From contig NC_066337.1 of the NCBI RefSeq assembly GCF_022539315.1, positions 2,995,234-3,059,233 of the forward strand: a DNA stretch of 64,000 nt, read 5' to 3'. Origin of the DNA: Serinus canaria (Eukaryota > Chordata > Aves > Passeriformes > Fringillidae). The notes under the pieces are model-generated. The model searched no databases, had not been told where the DNA came from, and saw only the letters and a list, made by a program, of their open reading frames with translations. Numbering within the stretch: position 1 is the stretch's first letter; every line of letters begins with the position of its first letter. The position numbers and the translations under genes are program-made. Shown here in pieces: positions 46,327-57,620 of this stretch.

Positions 46327-47104
46327 GGTTGTTGGAGCTTGGATAAGCCCATAAACAAGAATTCTCAAAATTAACAAAATCTCAAATTAACAAACCAGAA
46401 ATACCACACGAAATTGGTGTTTTTATGACACAGAACCCAGTGCCAGGGGAGCTGAATTGTCCAACCCCTTGAAACAGTGGGAAGGAAGCAAATAGTAACA
46501 GTAATTATAAATGCCTCTTAGACTAAACAAAGGGATATTTTCCAAACTCACACCTACACACGGGGAGGAGGAGGCTGCAATCTGCCCAGGCTTCAGTGTT
46601 GATTCAGATGGGATCAGAGTAATCCAGAGAGAACCACACTGAAACAGAGCAAGTTAAACACACTGCCCGACCAGAAAAATTGCCATTAGAAGCACCAGCT
46701 TAGAAAACACAACTTTTCCCCTCCCTTTGGGTGCCCACTGCCACCACAGTGGCAGGTGACCAGCGTCAGCTTGGACACGATGCTGCCGTTCCCTGGAGCC
46801 CTGCATCCATGCTGCATCCTTGGAAACCAAAGCCCTCCTCTCCTACAACACAGAAGCAGCTCTTGAGGTGCTCTCAGCTGTTCCTGGGAGAGGCTGAATA
46901 TTTCAGAGGTGGGCTGGGGCTGGGCTCTGGGTGCAGGAAGGAGAGCACTCGTTTCCCTCCCAGCTATTGCCTTTGATGCTGACATTTTGCTCGGTGCAGG
47001 ATGAGCTTCCTCCCCCACTTCCCCTAGGAATGACACCGCTGTTATCTCCACTGCATCCAAAGCACACACAGACTCAGTTTAGGGACAGTTAATTTCCAAT
47101 TCTT

Positions 47105-47350
47105 TCCAGATGGGTTGGAATAATATCCCCAGGTGGTAAATACATTATTAAGAAGGCAGTTTGGTGTGAAATTGGCTATTAAAATATAGATAAAGTTTAA
47201 TATATTGAGCTCCTTGTCAGAAAAATCACTTTAGAGGGAGCTTATTATTTGTTTGATATTAAAAGAGTCACAGCTCCGCTCCAAGTGACAAATGGGGAGG
47301 GGGAGGAAATGCCACCAGTAATGAACAAAAGCTTTTTAACATTTAAATTT
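47105..47350. promoter_or_regulatory. AT-rich block next to the 52-bp minisatellite
   Basis: Words such as ggtaaatacattattaagaa, ggctattaaaatatagataa, agtttaatatattgag and tattatttgtttgatattaa fill this unique segment up to about 50 bases before the minisatellite starts. Confidence 0.25.
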
Positions 47351-47400
47351 AGGTTTCCGCTCAAGTCCCTGCGCTGTTGTGGGCACTCTTGCCCAGCGGA

Positions 47401-48022
47401 TCCATCCACAGGGGCTGGGAATTCCAGGATCCCTGTCCATCCCAAATCCTGATCCATCTGCAGGGGCCGGGAACTCTGGGATCCCTGTCCATCCCAAATC
47501 CTGATCCATCCACAGGGGCTGGGAATTCCAGGATCCCTGTCCATCCCAAATCCTGATCCATCCACAGGGGCTGGGAATTCCAGCATCCCTGTCCATCCCA
47601 AATCCTGGTCCATCCACAGGGGCTGGGAACTCCTGGATCCCTGTCCATCCTGAATCCTGATCCATCTGCAGGGACTGGGAATTCTGGGATCCCTGTCCAT
47701 CCTGAATCCTGGTCCATCCACAGGGTCTGGGAACTCCGGGATCCCTGTCCATCCTGAATCCTGGTCCATCCACAGGGTCTGGGAACTCCGGGATCCCTGT
47801 CCATCCTGAATCCTGGTCCATCCACAGGGTCTGGGAACTCCAGGATCCCTGTCCATCCCAAATCCTGATCCATCTGCAGAGGCTGGGAACTCTGGGATCC
47901 CTGTCCATCCTGAATCCTGATCCATCTGCAGGGCCCAGGAACTCTGGGATCCCGGTCCATCCTGAATCCTGATCCATCTGCAGGGTCTGGGAATTCCGGG
48001 ATCCCTGTCCATCCCAAACCCT
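47401..48022. repeat. Minisatellite, 12 copies of a 52-bp unit
   Basis: Units begin at 47401 and recur every 52 bases (47453, 47505, 47557 and so on to 47973). Each reads tccatcc/tg-caca/gg, then 'tgggaa', a 'ggatccctgtccatcc' core and 'aaatcctg' or 'gaatcctg'. Units 7-9 (47713-47868) are nearly identical, which indicates recent homogenisation. Because 52 is not a multiple of three, each minus-strand frame cycles through all three phases. All three minus frames are open across the array; I regard this as a property of the unit, not a gene. Confidence 0.95.
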
Positions 48023-48409
48023 GAGCAATGCTGCAGCAGGAACACACCTTGCTCTCCTCTGAGGAATTTCAAAGCAAGGCACTTCTCTCCTTGCTCCATG
48101 ATTCCTCACCCCATGGGGCATTTAGGGCAGAAATCAAACTAGGAACAATTAAGAGGGAAACCCCACTTTATAATCAATCCAGTGGGATCACAAATCCTAT
48201 TGCATGCTGTGGGATGCTCTGATGAGGGCAAGACTCCCCTCTCACTGGAGTGTCCCACCACTACAGCTCCAAATGGAAAAAGTTTTCCACCAAAACCAAA
48301 AGAAAGCCTTGGGATGCACTTCCCACGCAACCGGAGCAGCAGCATCCCTGCCTGGGTGGGATTCCTAAAGGATAATCATGCAAAACATCCCTGCTATGAT
48401 ACGGATTAA

Positions 48410-49010
48410 TCAGAAGGAGGGAGACAAGCTGCATCTTCCCGTGGCTCCACGCAGGGCTCGAGTTGGGTCTCCTATTACTAAGACTTCATTAGTTTTACAA
48501 AATATCCTACAGAACGTTTTCTAGCGGGCTATGAAGAATCATAAATAATTAAAATTAAATTACACTTGTCAAGGAAATGAACGAACCGCTTCTCCGCGAT
48601 GCATTATCCTCCCGAGCTTACTCCTTTATTTTTAAATATTTCCCTTAAAAACTTCCCTGGTTTTTCCAGGGTTAGAACAATGTGCTCTTCGGACAAAAAA
48701 ATGCCACCGACCTGATTTTTACCCCAATTAGCCACAAAGCAGAAGAAATGGCAATTTTAATCAATGGTGCTGCAGCACATGTACCCATATTTGAAATGAA
48801 CAGTGGTGTTAAAAGCATTATTAATCAGCATTATTATTAGCTGGCAATTAGCAAACTTCAATAATTGGCACTTATTAGATCTTCCACTTGATGAGAATTT
48901 ACTGTCAGAAGCCTTTGAGGGGAGGCACAATAACAGTGGAAAACATCTTAACTAATTAATTAAGCCTCCCAACAGCTCCAGAATCTTTATAAATTTAAAA
49001 GGGAAAAAAG
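48410..49010. promoter_or_regulatory. Large AT-rich candidate enhancer block
   Basis: Six hundred bases of unique DNA with very dense homeodomain-type cores: ataattaaaattaaattac (about 48545), ccaattagccac (about 48724), taatcagcattattattag (about 48820), ggcaattagcaaac (about 48843) and ctaattaattaag (48953-48965). CpG words in 48580-48620 are retained. No repeat family is recognised. Confidence 0.4.
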
Positions 49011-49380
49011 AAAAGGGGGAAAAAGGCATTTTGTCACTTCCAGAGTTTGGGTCAAGGCTCCCTATCCCAAATTAAGTGATTACTCTGGGGTCCCACATGG
49101 CACCTTCACACCACTGCCCCATGCAGGAACTGGGCTCCTCTCTCACTTTCTTGTGCCTTTTAGTTGCAGTTATTTCTTTCTTTTTTTTCCTCCCATTTGC
49201 CAGCACTACCAAAAAGTCCTTTCCACAAGTTCACACCCCCCAGGGTGCAGGGATCCCTCTGGAGATGGAGAGAGGCAAGGCAAGGGATCACCTTTATCTC
49301 CCATTTCTGTTCTCTCCTTATGTTCTGATGGTTTGGATGTTTTACCAACAGAGCCCTTCTGCTCCAGGCAGCTGGGGCCT

Positions 49381-49463
49381 GGAGGAGGAGAAAGAGGAGA
49401 AAGAAGAGAAAGAAGAGAAAGAAGAGAAAGAAGAGAAAGAAGAGAAAGAAGAGAAAGAAAGAG
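49381..49463. repeat. Purine-only tandem repeat, 9-bp unit
   Basis: The plus strand is only A and G for about 83 bases, with the unit agaagagaa repeated about seven times after a gaggaggagaaagagg lead-in. It would encode Glu-Glu-Lys repeats in one frame, but no gene signal surrounds it. Such mirror-like purine tracts can form triplex DNA. Confidence 0.9.
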
Positions 49464-51334
49464 CTCTGTGAGCCTGGCTCAGCTGAGCTTGGACCTGTGC
49501 CTCAGTTTACCCCTTCACCACACAAATCCCCCTGTGATCACACTTCATTAACATCTGTAATGGGATTGGAGCTTCTGGGATGACAGGTGGGATAGCAGCA
49601 CACAGCATTAATGAGTTAATCAATACTTAATTCCTTCAAAATTTGCAAAAAGAATAAAAAATCCCTGAAAACACAATTTACCCAGGAAGCTTTACACACC
49701 CAGATTTACACCCCAGGGCTGCCCATGCTGGTCCTGACGCTTCATTGCCCAGAAGATGCTTTTCATTTGGGGGCTTTTTTTTTGGCTTTCTCCTATAACA
49801 AAAGAGGATGGCCCAGCAAGAAGCACCTTATATAATCCCAACACTTCATCCTGGGGTTGGAGAAGATGGAGAACACATGGCAGGCAGTACTGTGGATATG
49901 GAAGGGGAGTGCTGTCCCATGGAGAAAGGCGGGCTACAGTAGTAGTCACCTCTGCTTAATTGCACACTGCACCACAGACCCCAGGGAGACCCAAATCCCT
50001 CAGTGATTGCAGAGCCTGAGTAGGACAGGCTGGTGGTGATCGTGTACTGGGGTTCCTTTTCCATCCAAAGGGTGCTGAAAGCACATCCCTTTTGAAGGAT
50101 GCCCGCAAGGCTTTGGGGAGGAAGATCCAGATCTCATTTACAGTCTCTTCCACACCGCACTGATTAGCCAAGCACCAGCCCAGAGCTGCAGCTGCTTCTC
50201 CAAAGAAAACTCCCACCCCTCTGTGCCATCTCCTCCTCGCTTCTCTTCCCCGGCAGTCCCTGACCCTCCCACTCAGCCCAGTGCTTCCACCCCCGTCAGA
50301 GAGACTGCAGCAACTGCCTCTGCTCGTGGGGAGGAGGAGGAGGAGGAGGAGAGGAAGATCAAGGTTGCTGCTGCTCTTTTCAAAGAAGGCCTGGAGAAGT
50401 TTGGCGGAGAGGCGGGGCTGCCTGCAGGCTTCCCCAGAACATCTTATTAGAGTCACTTTCACACATCACTTGAAAGCCACCTGACAACGTCCTTCCTTTA
50501 ACAAAGCAAATATTGTATAAATTAATAGTCCTTCAGGGAAAGGGAGAGCCAAGCACATCCCACGGCTGGCCCAACGGCCACTTTTCACAGCCTGCTCTAG
50601 GGGAGGTGACACGAGGACACCTGAGCAGAGGTCCCTGGATGCCAGGTACACCTCAAAACCCCCACAGAGGCGGCTGCAGAAAGCAAAACATGCCCTGAAT
50701 CCTGATTGCTCTCGGCTGCTGCATTCCTGAGGCAAGCCCAAGGGTCCCTCTCGTATCCCCATCAATATTTCAGTGCACACGTTTGTAATTTATGAAGGTA
50801 AAGTGACACTTCTGCAAAAGCCATGGCGTGTTGGCAGCTCTGCTGCCTGCAAACCCGAGGGCTGCTCCCACTCGTTGCAACTCACAGGTGCAGAAGGCCT
50901 GTGGAGAGGAGATAGGCTGTGGGCTTTGTTCAGAAAAACCAGGAGACTCCTGGATTTGAAAGGCATTGGAAGTGTTATCCAGCCCAGCCTCCTCCACCTG
51001 CCACTCATTCCTGCTGTGTTTGGCTCCCAGGGCGCAGAGAGGAGGATGCTGGGCTGGGATGCCAGGCAGGAGAGCTGCTAAGAATGACTGGGGGTGGTTT
51101 GGTGTTAAGATGGAGCTTGAAATTCTCCTAGAGAGGCTCAAACGTGGCTCTGCATGGACTTTTGATTGTGGGACCCTTGGCCATGAAGTACCTTGGCTTT
51201 TCTGCACCAGCCCAGGAACCTTCACACAGGGCATTCCACCTCTTTCCTACTGGACTCCTAAAAAACACAACGCCACTGTCCCCAGCTTCTTATTTAGAGA
51301 GAAAGTTCTGGAAACCAGCCTCATGGGATTGTGG

Positions 51335-51530
51335 AGTCATGGAATGGTTTGGGTTGGGAGGACATTAAAGATCATCTCATTCAACCCTCTGCCATGGGCA
51401 GGGACACCTTCCATTAGAGCAGTTGCTCCAAGCCCTGCCCAACCTGGCCTTGGACACTTCCAGGGATGGGACAGCCACAGCTTCTTTGGGCAACCTGTTC
51501 CTTGTCCAAACCCCCATGGAAAGACCTGAG
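51335..51530 (-). mobile_element. CR1 LINE 3' fragment, reversed
   Basis: 'tggaatggtttgggttggga', 'gccatgggcagggacacctt', 'ggccttggacacttccaggg' and 'cttctttgggcaacctgttc' form an almost uninterrupted reversed CR1 3' region. Copies at 37618 and 41904 are of the same type. Confidence 0.87.
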
Positions 51531-51764
51531 AGCAGATAGAGCTCCCTGCAGCCCACCCAGCCACTTCCCCACTGCATCAGCCTCCCAGCAGCTCAGCCCT
51601 CATGGTCTTTGCAGTGCTCCTAAAAATATCCACAGAGCTTGCTGCTGGTTTTCTCCCTTCCTCACTTTGCTGCTATTCCCTTTCATCATGTTTCAAACCC
51701 CTGAGCTCCCACCTCCATCCATCCATCCCCGCATCTGCACGGCCTCGCCAGTGCCCCGCAGTTG

Positions 51765-51970
51765 ATTTAACCTCTGTTATCTCTGATTAGCCCCGCCATG
51801 GAGCAGATAGTTGGCTCTTATCAGCCATTAAAGAGCCAAAGAACGCTGTTACCAGTTTTTTATCTGCAAAACGCACACAAAGCCCCGCTGATTATTCTAT
51901 TAATTTGTTAATGAACCTGTCTTGCCAGACAGACTCTCAGCGCCTTTCGAAGTAGGGGTAGGGAATTTTA
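51765..51970. promoter_or_regulatory. Candidate regulatory block with GATA-type sites
   Basis: Several GATA-type words (ttatctctgatt, cttatcagcc, tttatctgc) occur with gcattaaag-like and gattattctattaatttg text within 200 bases of unique DNA. It directly follows spacer DNA after the CR1 at 51335. Confidence 0.3.
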
Positions 51971-51984
51971 ATCTTCCTAGGGGT

Positions 51985-52330
51985 TCAGGCCCTGGGCTCA
52001 CAAGGTTTTTCAGCTCCAAACTTCCGTAGGATCTGAAACAAAATGTTCAGCTCCGTTATCAGCTGCCAAACACATCCGTGAGGGTTCAGAAGCTGCTCCT
52101 GAGCGGTGCTGGTGTGCAGTACAGAGCAGGACAGCTCTGACAGCGAGCACCACAGCCTGGCCTGCTGCTGAGTCTCCTCCACAGCAGAACCCACCCCATC
52201 GCTGAGCTGAACCAACCTGGAGTTGATGTTGGGCACCAGCACCTTAAGCCCAACTTTGAGGAGTGCCAAGCACCCAGACTGGCTCAAAATCCTCAATTTC
52301 CCAGCCAAGAGTGCCACAGAGAGCCTGCAC
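51985..52330 (-). other. Unexplained open stretch on the minus strand (about 115 codons before CR1)
   Basis: A minus-strand frame runs open from within the CR1 at 52512 down to a stop at 51985. The part outside the CR1 (below about 52340) has protein-like composition, ending VWQLITELNILFQILRKFG and then AEKPCEPRA, with leucine-rich helical character. I do not recognise a family. No splice sites, promoter or partner exon are evident, and the upstream half of the frame is antisense CR1. It may be chance, or a decayed retrocopy or exon. Confidence 0.2.
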
Positions 52331-52364
52331 TGCACAGGGTCCACCTTGGGACTGTTTTTATGAA

Positions 52365-52646
52365 AGACAGCACCAGGACCCAACAGCACAAAGGGAGGGA
52401 AATCAAAGCTGCTGCTCTGGACCTCAGGTTGGACATCAGGAAGAATTTCCTCACTGAAAGGATTGTCAGGCGTTGGAATGGGCTGCCCAAGGAGGAGTGG
52501 TGGAGTCACCATCCCTGGAGGTGTTCAAGGAATGACTGGAAGTGACACTCAGTGCTCTGGTCTGCTTGACAAGGTGGGTATCAGCCACAGGTTGGACTCG
52601 ATGATCTTGGAGGTCTTTCCCAACCTAATTCTGTGATTCTATGACC
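52365..52646 (+). mobile_element. CR1 LINE 3' end, best-preserved copy
   Basis: Sense CR1 runs without large gaps: 'ggttggacatcaggaagaat', 'ctcactgaaaggattgtcag', 'tggaatgggctgcccaagga', 'gtcaccatccctggaggtgt', 'gttggactcgatgatcttgg', ending in the short tail repeat 'attctgtgattctatga'. The intact terminal repeat and low divergence suggest one of the younger insertions in the window. It has no coding capacity; only the 3' untranslated region is present. Confidence 0.92.
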
Positions 52647-52659
52647 TGACAAGGAAGGT

Positions 52660-55540
52660 CTCCTTCCTGCCAAGGACGGTTCAAAATCTTCCAGCACACT
52701 TAGAAATAATGAGATATTAAAAATAATATATTTGAGGCTGCTTTTGTCGACCCTCTGAGCCGCTGAGATTTGCAGGTGCACGCTCTCTTTCTCTGCAGGA
52801 GCCTTCCCACAGCACCTTAATGCCTCCCAATCTTCAATATATTTACTCTTGCAACCCCCCTGTGCAGAAATGGTGATATTACAGCTGCAGAGAGACTTAG
52901 ATGACACAGAAAGACAGCAGCAAAATGAGAGGTTCAGCCTAAATCACCTAAATCCTGAGCTGGTGCTGTAACCACCAGCCTACACTTCCTCCCTCAGAGC
53001 TCCTTGTAGCCAGAGCTGCTTCAAACTGGGGAAGGGATGAAGAAAATACCCAAATAACCAGAAAACCACGGTGGGCGTGTCAGGATTGGGCTGCATTCCT
53101 GCCTTGCAGAGCACATTTGTTTCCTTGGCCCATCTCCTCCTGAACAAAAAAACCCAACCCCAGTTGCTTTCCAGTTATTTTTGGGCAAGGATAGCTGGAT
53201 GCTTAAGTACTTCTAAAGCTGCCAATTGTACAACAAATTAAATGCATAACCCTGGAGCACTCAGAGGATGAATACATTAAGGACAAAAGAAACATGTCAT
53301 CACACCCACACACAGCTTTGTTTACTCTGCATTCATACATGACTCTGTTGTCACCTCCATCCCTGACTCCTAATGATAAAAGACAAAAGGCAGAGAATTC
53401 CTGCTCAAACCCCCAAAGTCTCCATCTGATATGCACAAATGCAATTTGTCTCCAAGCCTCCAGAGGCCCCTGGTCCAAGGGAGATGAATACAGAAAGAGC
53501 TGTGGGTAGGACCCAGCCCAAGTCCTGCCACAAAGCCCGGTGTATAAGCCAAGCTCAGCCATTGCTGCCCTATCCAAAAATTTGGGACTAGGCTTCCTGG
53601 ACAAGCTCAGACATTTACATATCTGGAAGCACACGATTTCCCATGGACATTCACGAGCTGCTATTGTTCCTATAGGAGCCCTCCCTGTTTATCATGCTGT
53701 GTATTTTGTATTCACGCTTCTGGCTTTCAGCTGCACTCTCCAAATCAGCCCTCCTGTTTTTATGCTGAACCAGGGCTTGATGTAAAAGCCAATTCTGATA
53801 CTACACCATCAAAGCCCTGTCACCTTTGTTAGATCCACCACTTGGAGCCTCCTCTTCCTTCATCCTAGCCTCCTCTGAAATGAGTCACCTCATTTAGATA
53901 CACATTTTGATGCCTCACCCCAAGTTTCCTCTGATACATCCCCAATTTGAGAGCAGACTTGAAGTGTCTTTCAACCAAAGCATTTAAAAACCAAAGCATC
54001 CCCAGCACCTGGCAGGGCACGGAGCAGCTGGGCCTGCAGGTCTGCTCCATCTGCTGCTGGCAGCGGCTTTCCAGGTCAAAGCACGTGTGCACTGCACAGA
54101 GCAGAGACAACTCGTGCTGCAAGGAGCCAGAGGAGCTCTGCATTAATGCTCCCGAGCACAAAACCACAGGATCCATGGCTGAAAGGAAACAGGGGTGTGT
54201 GGGAGACAGGCAGCTCTTGAAATGGACAAAAATACCCATTTTGCACCCAAACGTGGTCTTCCACCTCAGGGATCCTCAGGGAATAACCTGGGGAGGTCCA
54301 ACAAGGAGATAATGCTGTCAAGGACCAAGCCTGACACAGTCCCTAGGACAGGACATTTATCCTTGACTGTCTGAAATCCTCATACCAAACAATGGACTTG
54401 GAACCCTTCCCTAAGGGAAAGGTCTCAGAAATCCCTGCTTGCCACATTTTTGTTTTAGTTCTGGAGACTGATTTAACAAGAAATTCACTGGGGAAAAAAA
54501 AGCATCCTTCAACTAAGAGTTTTTACTACCTGAGAGTCCATTTACAGCACTCCTTGCCACACATTTTGCATTTTTTTCCCTCACCACTACAAGGTAGCAC
54601 TCAACACATAAAGACAAACCCATCTGTGCTGTTTTCAGCCTGGTGTTTTCCTACAGCTGAACACAACTTGGTGTCAGCTCCTGCCAATGCTTCTAAGAAA
54701 TAAATATCAGCAACAGCACAGGAGAGGGAGCTGAGCTGGAACACACTGGGGGAAAATAATCTGGGAAGGGGTTATTCTTCCTTCTGCAGTCTGGTAAAGG
54801 GAACCAAACCTCCAAAACCAAGCCTCGTGTTATTGCACAGCCTGCTCTTCCTCAGAGCATCATCCAGGCATCTTCACCCCAAAGGACTTCTCAGAGCCTG
54901 GGATCCTCCCAATAGGCACTGTCGTCTTCCTTCCTGCCTGCACCTTTCTGTCTAACCAGTGCTTGGTATTTGAGTCTAAAGGTTAATTAAGTGTGGCTGC
55001 AAGAATGAAAGGCCACAATCAATTACCGGGCCTGCTTGTCCATTTGAGTCAATTTTTAATCATGGTGATTTGGTATTTTGGGAGGCGTGGGGTGAGGAGA
55101 AGGGCGAAATTCTCTTTCTTTCCTCTCTTTTTGAAAGGTATTTATTGAAGCTGGATAATTCCCCTGTCTCCAGGCAGACAGCACGCCTTCCCCTGGCACC
55201 CGCCAACTTCTCTCGCCTTCCCTTTGTTTCTGCAGCACTCCAGAAAAAGGGAGCAGAGGTGGGGGAAGGCAAGAAAAACAGGATTCAATGCATTGCCATC
55301 ACAACTTTCCAGACCTGTTTCCCCAGGTTTTTCCTGTCCTGAGGCTGGAGAAACTGGAAATGGACCCTGCACACTCAGCTGGGGCAGCACACACACACGT
55401 GCCCTCAGACCCTCATCTCCACAGCTCTTTGAACTCTGCCCAAAACTTGTTTTCTCCAAGATATGCACTTCCAGATGTTATGGGGCCACCTGTCTACCTT
55501 CTCACCTGGATAGAAGCCCCCCACCCCCAGCACTCCCCAG
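52660..55540. other. Upstream flank, noncoding
   Basis: Unique DNA with no CR1, tandem repeat or recognised exon. Scattered open frames of 60-140 codons lack known motifs. Confidence 0.55.
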
Positions 55541-55708
55541 GCAGCATTCCAGGTGTACCCTGCTCATACTCACACCATATTCACACAAACCTTCCAAATC
55601 TGAGCCACCTACACCCCCAAAACACTCACTGCTACCACACCAGCACTCACCCCTTCACACACAGCCACCACCCCAAACACAACACACTCTCCCACCCCCA
55701 AACAGCTC
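55541..55708 (+). other. G-poor C/A-rich strand-asymmetric stretch
   Basis: Over about 165 bases the plus strand has only a handful of G (words such as accacaccagcactcacccc and cacaaaccttccaaatc), while C, A and T alternate. It is not an exact tandem repeat. It may be an aged ACC/CA-type simple repeat. Confidence 0.6.
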
Positions 55709-55709
55709 C

Positions 55710-55960
55710 TTTTGCATGTTGAAATAATTAACTATTTAAAATTCAACCAGTGCTAATCACAGCAGCCCGGGCTGTGTTCTCATTAGCCGGGATCAATTCC
55801 TGTTTAATATTCACCTCCAGGGGCAGATGTGGCTGGAACAAGTTGCCGATTTCTCTGTGCTACGCCAAAGCTAATGAGTGGCTCCTGCTATTGTAGTACA
55901 GTCACTCTCCTGTAATCAGTCAAAATAACAAGCAGCAGCACCTTCCAGGGATGCAAAGTC
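55710..55960. promoter_or_regulatory. Candidate conserved noncoding block
   Basis: Unique sequence with gaaataattaactatttaaa, gtgctaatcacagcagcccg, tcattagccgggatcaattc and acgccaaagctaatgagtgg. It follows a G-poor C/A-rich stretch. Confidence 0.3.
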
Positions 55961-56527
55961 TTCTACATAAATATACACAGACAGTCAGCCACGCCAATGG
56001 ACTTCAAATCTCCATGAGCTATGGCCAAGGCTCAGCCCTTTCCCCAGCTCCTGGCTCGGGAAGCAGCTCCTGCCTTAACAAGGCATCACAGCCATTTACA
56101 AGAGCTTGTGCACATCTGGAAGCTCCTCTGGCTTCAGAGTGGGCACAGCTGTCCCTGCATCCCTGCACAAACACCTAGCACAGACATGCTCCTTGTCTCT
56201 CTCTACCTCCGACAAATGAATTTGCCCACCAGGAGAATGATCTGCAAAGTCATTCCTGAGGAATTCCATGTGATGTACATCGCACACAAAACTCTCAGCT
56301 TTGAGAGTCACCCTGCCCTTCAAACCTTTGTCCATGGAAGAAAACAGAGCTCCAGTGAGACAAGAACAGGGAGAACCCACCCCACCTGCTTCCTCTGAGG
56401 CATTCACTGACAGACCTTGCATGGGAGGTGACTCACCTCCATCTCCCTCCTCTCCCACATAAGTGAAAAATGGAGATATCTGCTGGAGATATCTGCTATT
56501 CCCATAGCTTTTGTAAGCACTGGGGGA

Positions 56528-56614
56528 AAGCCAGCCCCATTCCTCTGGGAAAAGCAGCCTAATACATGGGGTTAGGGAAGCCAGCCCCATTCCTCTGGGA
56601 AAAGCAGCCTAATA
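56528..56614 (+). repeat. Recent local duplication, period 50 bp
   Basis: Thirty-seven bases starting 'aagccagccccattcctctg' and ending 'agcagcctaata' occur twice, at 56528-56564 and 56578-56614, with no differences seen. The identity implies a recent event. Confidence 0.9.
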
Positions 56615-57289
56615 AATTATGGTGGGACCATCATCAAATACCTGCAAGAGCAGGATGACCGACCTCACTCCTGGGGATGGAAATTAGCATGGATAAAAGT
56701 CCTCTTAAAGGGTGGCCCTGATTAAAAGGATGCAGTGGTGGGATACAAGGAGCATGGAGGATGAGAGAGTGGATTTTAGCAGGGCTGTAAACATGTCACC
56801 CCCACATCAGCTGGCTCATCTGTGTGGAGGTGCCAGGAGCACAACACCCAGTGATGCTCTGGGAGAAGCAAACGTCAATTCTCATCAGCCTCTGAGTGGA
56901 CAGGTCACAGGACAGCAGGAAAATAGGATCTGACAGGAAGCTTCATCAAATGTCCAAACAAGCCTTTTTTTTTCCTTAGCAGCAATTAAGGGCAGAGATT
57001 AAACCAGAACATTCGCAGCAAGCACTTGTCACCCTGGTGGGTGGCAGGGACCTGTCCCCAGCCAGCACTGCTGGATGGGAGTGACCTTGGCCTTGGGAAA
57101 ACCTCCAAAGGGAGAGGGAGAAATGCCCATCAGCCCTGCCCATCCCCAGCCATGGCACCACTGATGGAGCAAAGAAATCATCTCCCTGGTGCATGTCCAT
57201 CCCAACAGCTCACAGAGAGGAGGAGGAAAACCACAGACGTCTCCAGCCACTTTGCTTGCTGAAAATCAATAACTGGTATTAAAAATGGA

Positions 57290-57620
57290 TCCTGTTCCCA
57301 TTGGAACAGACTGCTCAGGGCTCTGCCATAATTCTGCAGAACAGTCAATATTTACTGTAAGTGTCTCAAATAAAGCCTGAGCTTCGATTTAGTGAGATCG
57401 TTATTGTGCGTTAATAACATGCCAATTGATTATTAAACATATTTACCCAGGGTATGAAAAATAGGCTACGAGGGAAAGGGCATCTGATGCAGGAACATGA
57501 TGTTAACTGAGGAACCTAATTGTGCAGAGCTGCATTAGCCAAATTATCTTTCTGTCGTTAGGAAACGTTTTATAAAGACATTAAAATGCTACAGATAGAG
57601 GAATGATACATGAACACTCC
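57290..57620. promoter_or_regulatory. Candidate conserved noncoding block
   Basis: It includes gtgcgttaataacatgccaa, ttgattattaaacatattta, aacctaattgtgcag, cattagccaaattatctttc and ctgtcgttaggaaacg. It is unique, AT-rich, and keeps several CpG words. Confidence 0.32.

Noticed and set aside
47245..48121. Three long minus-strand frames (228-284 codons) as a repeat-protein gene
   Set aside because: They are fully explained by a 52-bp tandem repeat whose unit lacks minus-strand stops. No start context, splice sites or unique flanking domain are seen.
49076..49551. Glu/Lys-rich plus-strand frames
   Set aside because: They are produced by the purine-only microsatellite at 49381-49463.
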